Assembly (NCBI RefSeq): GCF_027595985.1
Contig: NC_073313.1
Span: 114,157,552-114,221,551 of the forward strand
Reading direction: 5' to 3'
Source: Sorex araneus
Taxonomy: Eukaryota; Chordata; Mammalia; Eulipotyphla; Soricidae
Length of the DNA: 64,000 nucleotides
Shown here piece by piece: positions 43,561-53,739 of this stretch. How positions within the stretch are numbered: position 1 is the first letter of the stretch; every line of letters begins with the position of its first letter. A model generated the notes under the pieces. That model worked only from the letters and a program-made list of their open reading frames with translations. It did not search any database and had not been told where the DNA came from. The translations under genes were made by a program, and so were the position numbers.

Positions 43561-44005
43561 AAAAAAATCCTATCCTCAAAAGGTGACCCTTAGATTGGTT
43601 TTATTAGTGTACTCACTCTACTCACAGGCAAAGAATATATAGACCTCGTTTCGTACCTAGCACTGGTGCCAGAGAAAGACAAATGTGATTCTATGTTTGT
43701 GATATAGCTACAATAGATATATTCATAAGGAGACAAAGCAGAACAGTGGTTAACTGCTAAAGGTGGAGATGGAATGGGGAGCTACTGTTTAATTAGGAAA
43801 GAGTTTCTGTTTAGGATAAATATGTTCAGGAAATGGATTATGGTGATAGCTACAATACTTCAAAATGGTTAAAATATTTGTTTTCTAAATATTTTACGAC
43901 AATGTAAAACAATGCTTGATGATGTGACAGGCAAATAATGTCTAGGGAAAAAATACTTTAGTTGGCACCTACTGTATATTACCACAGAGTCTGAAACTAA
44001 GGAAA
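43561..44005. other. intergenic, nothing recognised
   Basis: No assigned element. Confidence 0.4.
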
Positions 44006-44008
44006 AAC

Positions 44009-44090
44009 AGGGCCAGGAATTAGTGGTAATGCGCATATCTTTCACACCTATGACCTGGGTTGGATCCCTGACACCACAGGAAAGGAAAAA
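44009..44090 (+). mobile_element. old tRNA-headed SINE fragment
   Basis: GGGCCAGGAATTAGTGGTAA head, CCTGGGTTGGATCCCTGACA B box. Confidence 0.55.
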
Positions 44091-44221
44091 AAAAGGGAAA
44101 CATTCTCTAAGAACAAAGCCAACCAGGATAATAAGACTTAATAACAAAAAATATATATGTTTCTACCTAAGAATGTTAGAGTAAAGGAAAATGATGGAAA
44201 AAGAACCATTGCTGTTTTTAT

Positions 44222-44380
44222 TGTTGTCTTTGGAACACAACCAGCTGTGCTCAGGACTTACTCCTGGCTCAGGGATCACTCCTAGTAGGCTTCGGGGACC
44301 ATATGGGGTGCTGCAGATCAAACCTGGGTGGGCTGCATGCAAGGCAAGTGCCATACCACTATACTATCTTTATACCACCC
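44222..44380 (-). mobile_element. old SINE-A relative
   Basis: GGAACACAACCAGCTGTGCT, CAGATCAAACCTGGGTGGGC, ending CTATACTATCTTTATACC. Confidence 0.75.
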
Positions 44381-44384
44381 CCCT

Positions 44385-44800
44385 CCCAATTGCTCTAAAT
44401 TTGAGAAATTATTTTCTATATTTCTGTAGTAGGATGAAGGGTAGCCTCTAAAAGGTAAGCATGCACTCGAATTCTTAGAATCTGTGCTTAATACCTTAGG
44501 TAGCTAAAGGGGTGATTAACTTAAGGATCCTGAGCAGAGAGGCTTATCATGCACTCTGAGTGGGCCCCAATCACCATCACAATTATCCCAGTGAGGGAGA
44601 GGTAGGGAGAGATTACAGACACATAAAAGAGATGGCCATGGCAACATAGAGCAGATAGAGATGTGGTAGCAAGCCATGAAATGCTAACAGCAGAAGCTGG
44701 GAGAATCTAGGAAAAGAGCAGCCTGAAGTGCGGTCTCGTCAATACCTTTGATTTTGGAGTCTGGCCATCAGAACTGAGTGAAAGATTATGGTTTTTGAAG
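44385..44800. other. intergenic, nothing recognised
   Basis: No assigned element. Confidence 0.4.
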
Positions 44801-44802
44801 CT

Positions 44803-45047
44803 TTCAGTTGATAGCACAGTGGGTAGGGCATTTGCCTTGCATGCGGCTGACCCCGGTTCGATTCCTCCATCCCTCTCAGAGAGCCTGGCAAGCTACCAAG
44901 AGTATCTCGCTCACAGGGCAGAGCCTCGCCAAGCTCCCCGTGGCGTATTCGATATGCCAAACAGTAACAACAAGTCTCACAATGGAGACGTTACTGGTAC
45001 CCACTAGAGCAAATCAATAAGCAACGGGATGACAGTGACAGTGACAG
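44803..45047 (+). mobile_element. SINE-B
   Basis: CAGTTGATAGCACAGTGGGT (head start lost), GGTTCGATTCCTCCATCCCT, AACAGTAACAACAAGTCTC, tail GATGACAGTGACAGTGACAG. Confidence 0.95.
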
Positions 45048-45278
45048 TCTGTAGGTATTTACTATTGGAGCCATAAGACACTAATACAACTTTTCTTCTA
45101 CTAGCACTTTAATGACTTTAATGGCATGCATTCCACATCCTCTATGGAGTTACTAATTATCAACAACTGTACTTAGAAATGAACATCAGATAGTAAACTA
45201 CCTAAGGAAATCAAGAATCAGAAGTCATATTATTTAAGTATCACAATACTTATAGTACACATGCAGGTATGGAGTTTT

Positions 45279-45447
45279 TCCCTTTTTTTTGGGGGGGGGG
45301 GCGTGGTCACACTGGCGATGCATTCAGGAGTTACCCCTGGCGGTGCTCAGGGGACCATATGGGATGCTGGAAATCGAACCCAGGTCAGCTGCGTGCAAGG
45401 CAAACACCCGACCTGCTATATTTGCCTTGGGGTCGGGCTCAAGCCCC
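45279..45447 (-). mobile_element. SINE-A with TSD and expanded T/G run
   Basis: A 15-bp TSD (CAGGTATGGAGTTTT) lies at 45264-45278 and 45448-45462. The tail side has T8 followed by a run of 11 G before CGTGGTCACAC, where other copies have TTTTTGGG. The head is altered after CAAACACCCGACC. Confidence 0.95.
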
Positions 45448-45462
45448 CAGGTATGGAGTTTT

Positions 45463-46038
45463 CACATGGGTGATCAAAGATGCCAAAACTTCTAGTCAAA
45501 ATTCATTTGTGTCTTAAAGATTTTCTTAAGAGAGAATCAAGAAATGGAGTTCAAGAAACAATACAGGAAGCTCAGGGTTAAGCACTTATTTCTGCTTCAT
45601 TCCATGACAGCAGATGAGCAAGCACAATTATGACTGCTTACTCCTTATTCCAAGTAAAAGAAACGGAGGAGAAAGAACAATGCTTGCGGTAAGTAGTTTT
45701 GCAGATGCAGGTGAAGAGGGGGATTTTCCTCCACTTGTCTGTGTACACGGCGGAAAAGATCTTCACATTTTTTTTCCATCTGAGGAGTCAGACCCCTGTA
45801 ATATAATGAGTCAAGGTTTATCTGCATGACTTCACTCACACATGGTACATAGAGAAAACATGAGTTAAATAAAGCAAAAAGAAACCTTGGGGCTGTAAGA
45901 CTAATGGTTGCTAGAAGGGGAAGAAGTAGGGGGTGGAAGAGACTCGTGACAAAAGGGACACGTGTTGATTTTCAATAATGTACACATCTGAAACTTTGAA
46001 ACATATATTGCTCTAATGCCATCTTACTTTTAAAAAAG
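45463..46038. other. intergenic, nothing recognised
   Basis: No assigned element. Confidence 0.4.
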
Positions 46039-46039
46039 A

Positions 46040-46207
46040 TACCAGGGCTGAGGACATAATACAGAAGATGAATTAAAGCCTTTGCCTTTCAAATGGCTAA
46101 CTCTGGTTTGGTCTCTGAGCACTGCTGAGAGCGACCCCTGAGCACAGAGTTGAGAGTAACTTCGGAGCAACAGCAGGTATGAGCTAATTCCCCCACCCCC
46201 AAAAAGC
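46040..46207 (+). mobile_element. old tRNA-headed SINE
   Basis: CCAGGGCTGAGGACATAATA head, CTGGTTTGGTCTCTGAGCAC (B box fused to body by deletion), GAGAGCGACCCCTGAGCACA. Confidence 0.7.
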
Positions 46208-46307
46208 TGGCATTAAAATGCTTGTGATAAAATATGGAGCAAATAATCTAAACAATAGTCATTTGTGTTTCTTAATTATATATAGCTTATGAATCAGCCT
46301 TTAGGAA

Positions 46308-46635
46308 CTGCGCATGGGGGTTGGTGCTTGGAGACCACTCCTGGCTTAGTGTTCAAGGATTGCTCCAATCAGGGATTAAACCCATGAACGCAAACCATGT
46401 TCTTTTTCTTTTTTTTTTTTGCTTTTTGGGTCACACCTGGCAATGCACAGAGGTTACTCCTGGCTCGTGCACTCAGAAATCACCCCTGGTGGTGCTCAGG
46501 GGACCATAGGGGATGCTGGGAATCGAACCCGGGTTGGCCGCGTGCAAGGCAAATGCCCTACCCGCTGTGCTATTGCTCCAGCCCCGCAAACCATGTTCTT
46601 AATGCTTAATCTGTTGAGCTATATCTCCAACCAAT
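46308..46635 (-). mobile_element. old SINE split by a younger SINE-A
   Basis: 46308-46404: GGTGCTTGGAGACCACTCC, CAGGGATTAAACCCATGAA. It resumes at 46601 with AATGCTTAATCTGTTGAGCT and ATATCTCCAACC. Confidence 0.65.
46405..46585 (-). mobile_element. SINE-A nested in an older SINE, with TSD
   Basis: A 15-bp perfect TSD (GCAAACCATGTTCTT) lies at 46390-46404 and 46586-46600. Full antisense body ending GCTCCAGCCCC. Confidence 0.97.
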
Positions 46636-46829
46636 AAGAGGCAAAAATACTCTAATAAATATATCAGTTAACCTACTAATGCTAGAATAGGCACCCTCAT
46701 CAAAATCTTGGAGAAACAACAATCCCAAAATTTTGAAAAATTATTTTTTAGGATGAATGTTATTCTTTATGACCTGGGCCTGTTAAAACTAAGTTGGCTC
46801 AAATGTGGAAACTTAGTGGGAGAGCAGTT

Positions 46830-46940
46830 TGGGCAACAGCTGGCAGTGCTCAGGGATAATTCTTCACACTGTGGGCAGGAGTGACCCCTGACGGTACTCA
46901 GGGGATCCATGCAGCGCAGGGGAATGAAACGGGGAACCCT
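46830..46940 (-). mobile_element. old tRNA-headed SINE fragment
   Basis: AGCTGGCAGTGCTCAGGGAT, GGAGTGACCCCTGACGGTAC, GGGGAATGAAACGGGGAACC. Confidence 0.6.
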
Positions 46941-47157
46941 CAAAATAAGGATTTTTCTTTCTGGAGAGGTGAAACACTGAACCCAATTATTCACATTATC
47001 CGATAATTTTCTCTCAAATACCATTTCGCTTGAGTTAGATACTCAAGAATCATAAAACATTCAGGTCAGCTCAATACCTTTAAGTCTTTACCACACACGA
47101 AAATGGTTTATTGTCATAGAAAATAATCTATGTGGAGCTCTTTTTCCAGGAGGTGCG

Positions 47158-47318
47158 TGTTGAGGCCACACCTGTCAGTGCTCAAGGCCTAGTCCCAGCT
47201 CTGAGGTCAAAGATCACTCCTAGTGGTGCTCAGGGGACCCTCTGTGGTGCTGGGAATCGAGCCAGTGTTGATGTCAGACAAGGCAAATGCCTTAACACCT
47301 TAACCTCTCTCCAGTCCT
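47158..47318 (-). mobile_element. SINE-A relative
   Basis: GAGGCCACACCTGTCAGTGC, GTGCTGGGAATCGAGCCAG, ending CCTCTCTCCAGTCC. Confidence 0.8.
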
Positions 47319-47354
47319 TGGAGAGTTCTGTATCTTAATTTTATTTATTTTTTA

Positions 47355-47429
47355 TGTGCAAAGGATCAAATCTAGAACCTCATACATGCAAGATTATTGC
47401 TCTACAGCTGAGCTACATCTCTGGTCCCT
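47355..47429 (-). mobile_element. ID-like tRNA SINE
   Basis: GGATCAAATCTAGAACCTCA, ATTGCTCTACAGCTGAGCTA, ending CTCTGGTCC. Confidence 0.55.
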
Positions 47430-47676
47430 TCAGAGTTTTTAAAATTAATATGTTAACTCTGCCAGAAATTCTGCTTCTGGTGACATTTACTTTCTATCCT
47501 ACCAAATACATTTTTACCAAAGGACTCACTGTGAAGTGACAGCTTCATTACCTGGGTTGAGCGGCAGAGCAATGGTGTTGCCCTCTCTTTGACCTTTTCT
47601 TGTGTTTTCTGCGTTTTTCCTTTCTAGCGCCAGATCCTGATTCCTTCATTTTCCTGCAGTGGGGATGAGGGGAGAG

Positions 47677-47845
47677 GGGACAGAGTGACAGTACGGTGGT
47701 TAGGGCACTTGCACTTGCCTTGTACACAACTGACCCACGTTTGATCTCTGGCACCACGTATGGTCCCCTGAGCACTGCCAGGAAAGATCCCTGGGCACGG
47801 TCAGGGTAACCCCTTGCACAGTCATGTGTGGGCCCCGCCCCCTAG
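47677..47845 (+). mobile_element. old SINE-A relative
   Basis: GGGGACAGAGTGACAGTACG head, CCACGTTTGATCTCTGGCAC, CTGAGCACTGCCAGGAAAGA. Confidence 0.8.
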
Positions 47846-48062
47846 AAAACCCCCAAGCATTTTCCTTCAATAATTACCACCATAAATAAACACTTTGTAA
47901 TAGTTTCACAAAAGCCTCAAATATGAATTAGAGCATGAACTCTCAGACCCTAGTCAGGATTATTTTCAGGACAAGTCAATATATAGGGGCGCTAGTGATG
48001 CTGGGGACAGTGAAGAAACATGTTCCCAGCCGAAAGTAAAGCCAGTTCTACATTTAAAAAAA
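47846..48062. other. intergenic, nothing recognised
   Basis: No assigned element. Confidence 0.4.
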
Positions 48063-48213
48063 AAAGTTGGACTCGGGCTGGCAGTTCTTGGGAGGGGAGT
48101 TCTCAGTGGGCGGGGCACCTGCTTTGCAGACATGGGTTCTGGGATTGAACCGTAACACCATATGGCCCCTTGAGCACCTCGAGGACAACCCCTGAGAATG
48201 ACCGGCTATGGCC
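48063..48213 (+). mobile_element. old SINE interrupted at its tail
   Basis: GGACTCGGGCTGGCAGTTC, TGGGATTGAACCGTAACACC, CACCTCGAGGACAACCCCTG. It is cut by the next element. Confidence 0.65.
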
Positions 48214-48215
48214 TT

Positions 48216-48396
48216 GATTTTGTTTTGCTTTTTTTTGGGCCACACCCGGCGATGCACAGGGGTTAACTCCTGACTCTACACTCAGGAATAACTCCTAACG
48301 GTGCTCGGTGGACCATGTGGGATGCTGTGAATTGAACCTGGGTCGGCTGTGTGCAAGGCAAACGCCCTACCTGCTGTGCTATCGCTCCAGCCCCTG
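48216..48396 (-). mobile_element. SINE-A nested in an older SINE
   Basis: T-rich tail, GGGCCACACCCGGCGATGCA, CCATGTGGGATGCTGTGAAT, ending CGCTCCAGCCCC. Flanked by TATGGCCTTG on both sides (about 48206 and 48400). Confidence 0.94.
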
Positions 48397-48499
48397 GGTA
48401 TGGCCTTGTAACCGAAAAACATGGGAGAAGAGCCATGGCACTTTTCAATTTATCCTGAATACTTCTACTATTTTCTCTTTTGTCTCCTTTTTCTGGGTG

Positions 48500-48612
48500 G
48501 GGGTGGAGGCACACCCAGCAGTGTACAGGGCTTACTCCTGGTTCTGTGCTCAGATACTACTATTGTCCAGATGGGCAAATGCCTTACCCACTATGCCATT
48601 TCTACAGCCCCA
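48500..48612 (-). mobile_element. SINE-A relative with internal deletion
   Basis: GGAGGCACACCCAGCAGTGT, then a jump to CCAGATGGGCAAATGCCTTA, ending TTCTACAGCCCC. Confidence 0.75.
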
Positions 48613-48713
48613 TTCTACCATTTTCTACTGAATTACAGCTATTATAAATTGAGATCATTTTGATACCCCGGAGGTATATCCATACAGTAAATTAAGAGAT
48701 TAAAAGAAATAAT

Positions 48714-48900
48714 TGGGGGGTTGGAGCAATAGCACAGCGGATAGGGCATTTGCCTTGCTCTCGGCTGACCCGGGTTCGATTCCTAGCATCCCATATGGTC
48801 CCCTGAGCACCACCAGGGATAATTTCTGAGTACTGAACCAGGAGTAACCCCTGGACATCACCGGGTGTGACCTCCCAAAAGAAGAAAATAAAAATAAGAA
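48714..48900 (+). mobile_element. SINE-A
   Basis: GGGGGGTTGGAGCAATAGCA head, GGTTCGATTCCTAGCATCCC, CATCACCGGGTGTGACC, A-rich tail. Confidence 0.95.
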
Positions 48901-48950
48901 AGCCCAAACCTTTACCTTAGTCCCTGGAGCCCAGAGAACTAAGTTTAAGA

Positions 48951-48952
48951 AA

Positions 48953-49035
<83 letters not shown>

Positions 49036-49068
49036 GAAGAAAGAAAGAAGGAAAGAAAGAGAGAAAGA
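48951..49068. repeat. (AAAG)n microsatellite
   Basis: About 28 AAAG units with a few AAGG interruptions at the right end. Confidence 0.95.
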
Positions 49069-49069
49069 G

Positions 49070-49235
49070 TTGGATGGAGACAGATAGCTCAATAGGCTAG
49101 AGTGCATGCTTCCAATAGGCTTGGGTTCCACTCCTGAAACATGGTCCTTAAACATCACTGGAGTGACAGTGACACCCAAACACTGAACTGGGAATAGTCC
49201 CAAGTATTGTTGGGTGTGACCCCCCCACACACACA
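49070..49235 (+). mobile_element. old SINE-A relative
   Basis: GGATGGAGACAGATAGCTCA head, TTGGGTTCCACTCCTGAAAC, TTGTTGGGTGTGACCCCCCC. Confidence 0.75.
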
Positions 49236-49738
49236 ATTAATTAAAATAAAGGTTATCAAGCCAAGAAGAGAGAAAGATGAAACTCAAATTCATATAGCTT
49301 ATGTAAAAGAAATGAATGTGAGAAGCCAGGTCTGTGTGTCCCCAAGCACGCGCTGAGGTTGCACTATCCCCTGCCACCTGGGAGAGAACAGGAGGCCTGG
49401 GCTCCAAAAGGTCAGAAGGCAGAGCCATTAGAGCCATTTCTCAGAGGAGGCCTCTAACTTTGCTGCAAGATAATCTCCTCCCATTCATACAGCTCCCCAG
49501 AGAGTTCCCTGGTAGTGTGTATATGTGTGTGTGGGGGGGGGGAGTCAGAGGAATGCTGAGAGTGACATGGAAAAGACCCCCTTATAGCACCCCCAGACCA
49601 CAAAAGAGCCATGGGAAAGCAGCGCAGATCCCCATCACAGAGAATGGGCAAAGACTGTAATCCTGTGGACTCCATCAGTAATATCCACCTATATAATCTC
49701 TCTAAAAAGGACTTCAGAATAGAAATGCTTAGAATATT

Positions 49739-50226
49739 TTTTAAAATTATTTGTTTATTAATGAAGCACCATGAGGGTACAGATACAGATTTACATAGTT
49801 TTGTGCTTCTGTTTTAGTCATACACTGCTCGAGTACCCATCCCTCCACCAGTGCCCATTCTCCTCCGATGACTCCAGCATCCCTCCCATCCCCATCCCAT
49901 CCCCCCTCACCCTACCCTGCCTCTGTGGCAGGGCCTTCCCTTTTGTTCTCTCTCTCCTTTTGAGTGTAGTGGTTTGCAATGGAGGTATTGGGTGGCCATC
50001 ATGCACGCCTCTCTCATCCCGAGCGGGTCCTCCAACCACACTTTACTTGGTGGTCCCTTCTCTATCTGAGCTGCCTTTCCCCCCCCTCGTGTAAGGCCGG
50101 CTTCCAAGCCATGGAGCAAACCTGGTACATATTTCTACTATTCTTGGGTGTTAGTCTCCCCTTCTGTTGTTTTATATTCCACAGATGAGCACAATTCTTC
50201 TATGTCTGTCTCTCTCTTTCTGACTC
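49739..50226 (-). mobile_element. 5'-truncated L1 nested in the previous L1, with TSD
   Basis: Antisense L1 end with AGCACCATGAGGGTACAG and the C-rich tract, ending TCTCTCTTTCTGACTC. An 18-bp TSD with one mismatch (AGAAATGCTTAGAATATT) lies at 49721-49738 and 50227-50244. Confidence 0.95.
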
Positions 50227-50746
50227 AGAAATGCTTAGGATATTTAACGAGCTCAAAGAAACAATGGGATGGAGAGCCAGGAAAACACAAGAGACTCCAA
50301 AAGCAGAAATGAGAAAAGTATAAAAAGAAATGACAGGTCTGTAAAACTTGGTAGGTGAAATGAAAAACCCACTGGAAGGCCCCAGCAGCAGAGTAACAGC
50401 CTCTGGGGACAAAATCAGAGAGCTCCAAGATGAGGCACAGGGATTTTCCAGACAAGAGCAGAAGATGGAAATAAAGCCTTAAAATAAGTGAACAGCTGAC
50501 AAAAGAACTCTGGGATGAGTTCAAGAGAAACAACAAAAGAATCATTGGGGTCCCAGAGGGCCAGGAATACAACCCAGGTGAAGGAGCAACAGTCAAAGAC
50601 TTCACTGTGGAGAAGTTCCCAGAGCTAGAGAGCACATGCATCCAGATCCAGGAGACCCAAAGGAGACCAGCTAACAGAAATAAAAACAACAAAAACTCCA
50701 AGAAACATCTTAATCAGAATGACAAAACATAGATATAGAATATGGG

Positions 50747-50993
50747 CTGAAGCGTTAGCACAGCGGTTAGGGCCTTTGCCTTGCATGTGGTCGACCCGGG
50801 TTTGATTCCTTCGTCTCTCTTGGAGAGCCCGGCAAGCTACCGAGAGTATCTCGCTGGCACGGCAGAACCTGGCAAGCTCCTCATGGTGTATTCCATATGC
50901 CAAAAACAGTAACAACACGCCTCACGATGCAGACGTTACTGGGGCCCGCTCGAGCAAATTGATGAGCAATGGGATGACAGTGACAGTGAAAGT
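50747..50993 (+). mobile_element. SINE-B nested in the L1, with TSD
   Basis: GGGCTGAAGCGTTAGCACAG head, GGTTTGATTCCTTCGTCTC, AAAAACAGTAACAACACG, tail GATGACAGTGACAGTGAAAG. ATAGAATATGGG occurs at both ends (about 50735 and 50995). Confidence 0.95.
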
Positions 50994-51751
50994 GATAGAA
51001 TATGGGAAGCAGCAAGATCAAAGAAGGAAATTATATACCAATGAGCTTCCTTAATATTTACAGCAAATTTAGCAAAAGAAACTACCTAGGCCTGAAGACA
51101 ATAGTGGTATATAGTTAAAACAAAAACAAAAACAAAAAGAAAACCCTTAATGAAATTAATATCTCACCGACAGAACTTTATCCAACCAGACTATGATTCA
51201 GATTTAAACATACAACTTCATAGATAACAAACAGCTCAGAAACTTCATACTCAAAACCATCTTTACAAGAACTCAAGGGTCTACTTTGAGACAAGATAAA
51301 TCCCCCCAAAATGACAAAATCCTAATGCATGATGACACAATACTCCATGATAATAATAACTCTCAATGTCAACAGGCTAAGTGCACCAACCCAACATTCT
51401 GCTGCTTGGAACAAAAACATCTGAGCAGTCAGAGTAAACAGACTAGCCAAAGATTAGAACACAATTTTTCAAGCAAATAACTCCTCAAAAAGGCTAGGGT
51501 GGTCATACTAGTATCAAACGACATAGAATTCAGGTTCAAAACGCTGAGGTCAGTTTCTTTTAAGGTGCAAAATCTTCTTAGAGAGCCCACAGAATGGGAA
51601 AGAATATTTACCCAATACCCATCTGATAAGGGATTAATATCCAAGATATACAAGACACTAGTAGAATTGTACAAGAAAAAAAAAACCTCCAACCCCATCA
51701 AAAAATGGGGACAAAAAATGAACAGAAGCTTCCTCCAAAAAGAAATACAAA

Positions 51752-51927
51752 TGGGGGCTGGAGCAATAGCACAGCGGGTAGGGCGTTTGCCTTGCATGTG
51801 ACCGACCTGGGTTCGATTCCCAGCATCCCATATGGTCCCCTGAGCACCGCCAGGAGTAATTCCTGAGTGCAGAGCCAGGAGTAACCCCTGAGCACTGCCG
51901 GGTGTGACCCAAAAAGTAAAGAAAAAA
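51752..51927 (+). mobile_element. SINE-A nested in the L1, with TSD
   Basis: A near-consensus copy: GGGGCTGGAGCAATAGCACA to GCCGGGTGTGACCCAAAAAG and an A-rich tail. The TSD AAAGAAATACAAATG / AAAGGAATACAAATG lies at 51737 and 51928. Confidence 0.97.
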
Positions 51928-53029
51928 AAAGGAATACAAATGGCCAAAAGGTACATGAAAAAAATGTTCCACATCACTAATCATCAGGGAGATGCAAATC
52001 AAAACAACAATAAGGTACCATCTCACACCCCAGAGACTGGCACACATTCAAAAGAACAACAGCAACCAGTGCTGGTGTGGATGTGGAGAAAAAGGGACGC
52101 TCTTTCACTGTTGGTGGGAATACTGACTTGTCCAGCCTTTCTGGAAAACAATGTGGACATTCCTTCAAAAACTAGAAATTGAGCTTCCATATGACCCCAA
52201 AATACCACTTCTGGGAATATATCCTGAGGGTGCAAAAAAGCACAGTTAGAAATGACATCTGCACCTATATGTTCACTGCAGCACTGTTCACAATAGCCAG
52301 AATCTGGAAACAACCCGAGTGCCCGAGAAAAGACGACTGGTTAAAGAAACTGTGGTACAATCTATACAATGGAATACTATGCAGCTATTAGAAAAAATGA
52401 GGTCATGAAGTTTGCATATAAGTGGATCAACATGGAAAGTATCATGCTAAGTGAAATGTGTCAGAAAGAGAGAGACAGACATAGAAAGATTGCACTCATC
52501 TGTGGAATATAGAATAATAGACTAGGAGTCTAATACCCAAGAATAGTAGAAATAAGTACTAGGAGGTTGACTCCATGGCTTGGAGGCTGATCTCTCATTC
52601 TGGGCAACTCAGAGAAGGGAGCACCCAGTAAAATGTGGTCGGAGGTCATGTGGGGGAGGAGTGACGCATGCCGAATGTAGACTAGAGACTGAACACAATG
52701 GCCGCTCAAACCTTTATTGCAAACCACAACACCTAATCAGAGAGAGAGAACTAAAGGGAATACCCTGCCATAGTGGCAGTTTGGGGTGGGGGGAGCCGGG
52801 ACTGGGGAGGGTGGGAGGGACCCTGGGTTTACTGGTGGTGGGGAATGGGCACTGGTGAAGGGATGGGTTATCGAACTCTGTATGGGGGAAACATGAGCAC
52901 AAAAATGTATAAATCTGTAACTGTACCCTCACATTGATTCACTAATTAAAAATAAACTATTGAAAAATTAAAAAAAAAGAATAGTCAATGTTCTGAAGAA
53001 ATGACTCTGGTTTAAAAACACTGCTGCAG

Positions 53030-53130
53030 ATGTACCACCGTTTACTTATTCAATTCATCTACTTAAAGATATTTTGATTGCTTCCAAGTTTTAACTATTA
53101 TGAATAAAGCTGTCCTCAACATCTGTGTAA
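53030..53130 (-). mobile_element. ancient L1 fragment
   Basis: Antisense L1 3' region: ATGTACCACCGTTTACTTAT, TTTTGATTGCTTCCAAGTTT, TATTATGAATAAAGCTGTCC. This is the wording of older placental L1 families. Confidence 0.7.
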
Positions 53131-53137
53131 AAAAAAA

Positions 53138-53731
53138 AGAAACTGTGGTACATCTACACAATGGAATACTATGCAGCTGTTAGGAGAGATGAAGCCATGA
53201 AATTTGCTTAAAAGTGAATGGGCATGGAGTATCATGCTAAGAGAAGTGAATCAGAAAGGGAGGGACAGATACAGAAGGACTGCACTCCATTGTGGAATAT
53301 AAAATAACATAATATGAGACTGACACCCAGGGACATTAACACAAGGGCCAGAAATATTGCCCCATAGTTGGAAACCTGTCTCGTGAGCTGGGGAGAAGGC
53401 AGCTGGAATAGAGAAGGGATCACTAACACAATGATGGTCGGAGGAATCATTCAGGATGGGAGATGTGTGCTGAAAGTAGATAAAGGACCAAACATGATAA
53501 CCTCTCAGTACCTGTATTGCAAACCACAATGCCCCCAAAGAGAGAGTATGGGGGAAATTGTCTGACATGGAGGCAGTGGGAGGGTTGGAAAGGGGGAGGG
53601 GTATACTGGGGACATGAGTTGTGGAGAATGTGCACTGGTGGAGGGATCGGTGTTTGATCATTGCATGATTGAAACTCAAACATGAAAACTCGTAACTGTA
53701 TCTCATGGTGATTCAATTAAAAAAAAAAAGG
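53138..53731 (+). mobile_element. L1 3' end, 5'-truncated
   Basis: AAACTGTGGTACATCTACAC, ATGGAATACTATGCAGCTGT, AGTATCATGCTAAGAGAAGT, purine tract, CACTGGTGGAGGGATCGGTG, ending GATTCAATTAAAAAAAAAAA. Confidence 0.92.
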
Positions 53732-53739
53732 TTGAGGGT

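Larger units (their letters stand above)
49260..52975 (+). mobile_element. L1 with complete-length ORF1 region but ORF2 core deleted
   Basis: 5'UTR-like DNA runs to 49610 and ORF1 begins at 49611 (MGKQRRSPSQ). It resumes after an L1 insertion at 50227 with the IIGVPEGQ motif, EKFPELE and IQIQETQRRP (50545-50680), ending in a KGLL stop near 51280. The ORF2 start follows (CCLEQKHL, KKARVVILVSNDIEFR) to about 51545. The sequence then jumps to the 3' region (AATATTTACCCAATACCCAT) and the ORF2-end-like tail to 52975. Most of the endonuclease and all reverse transcriptase are missing. Several stops and frameshifts are present. Confidence 0.8.
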
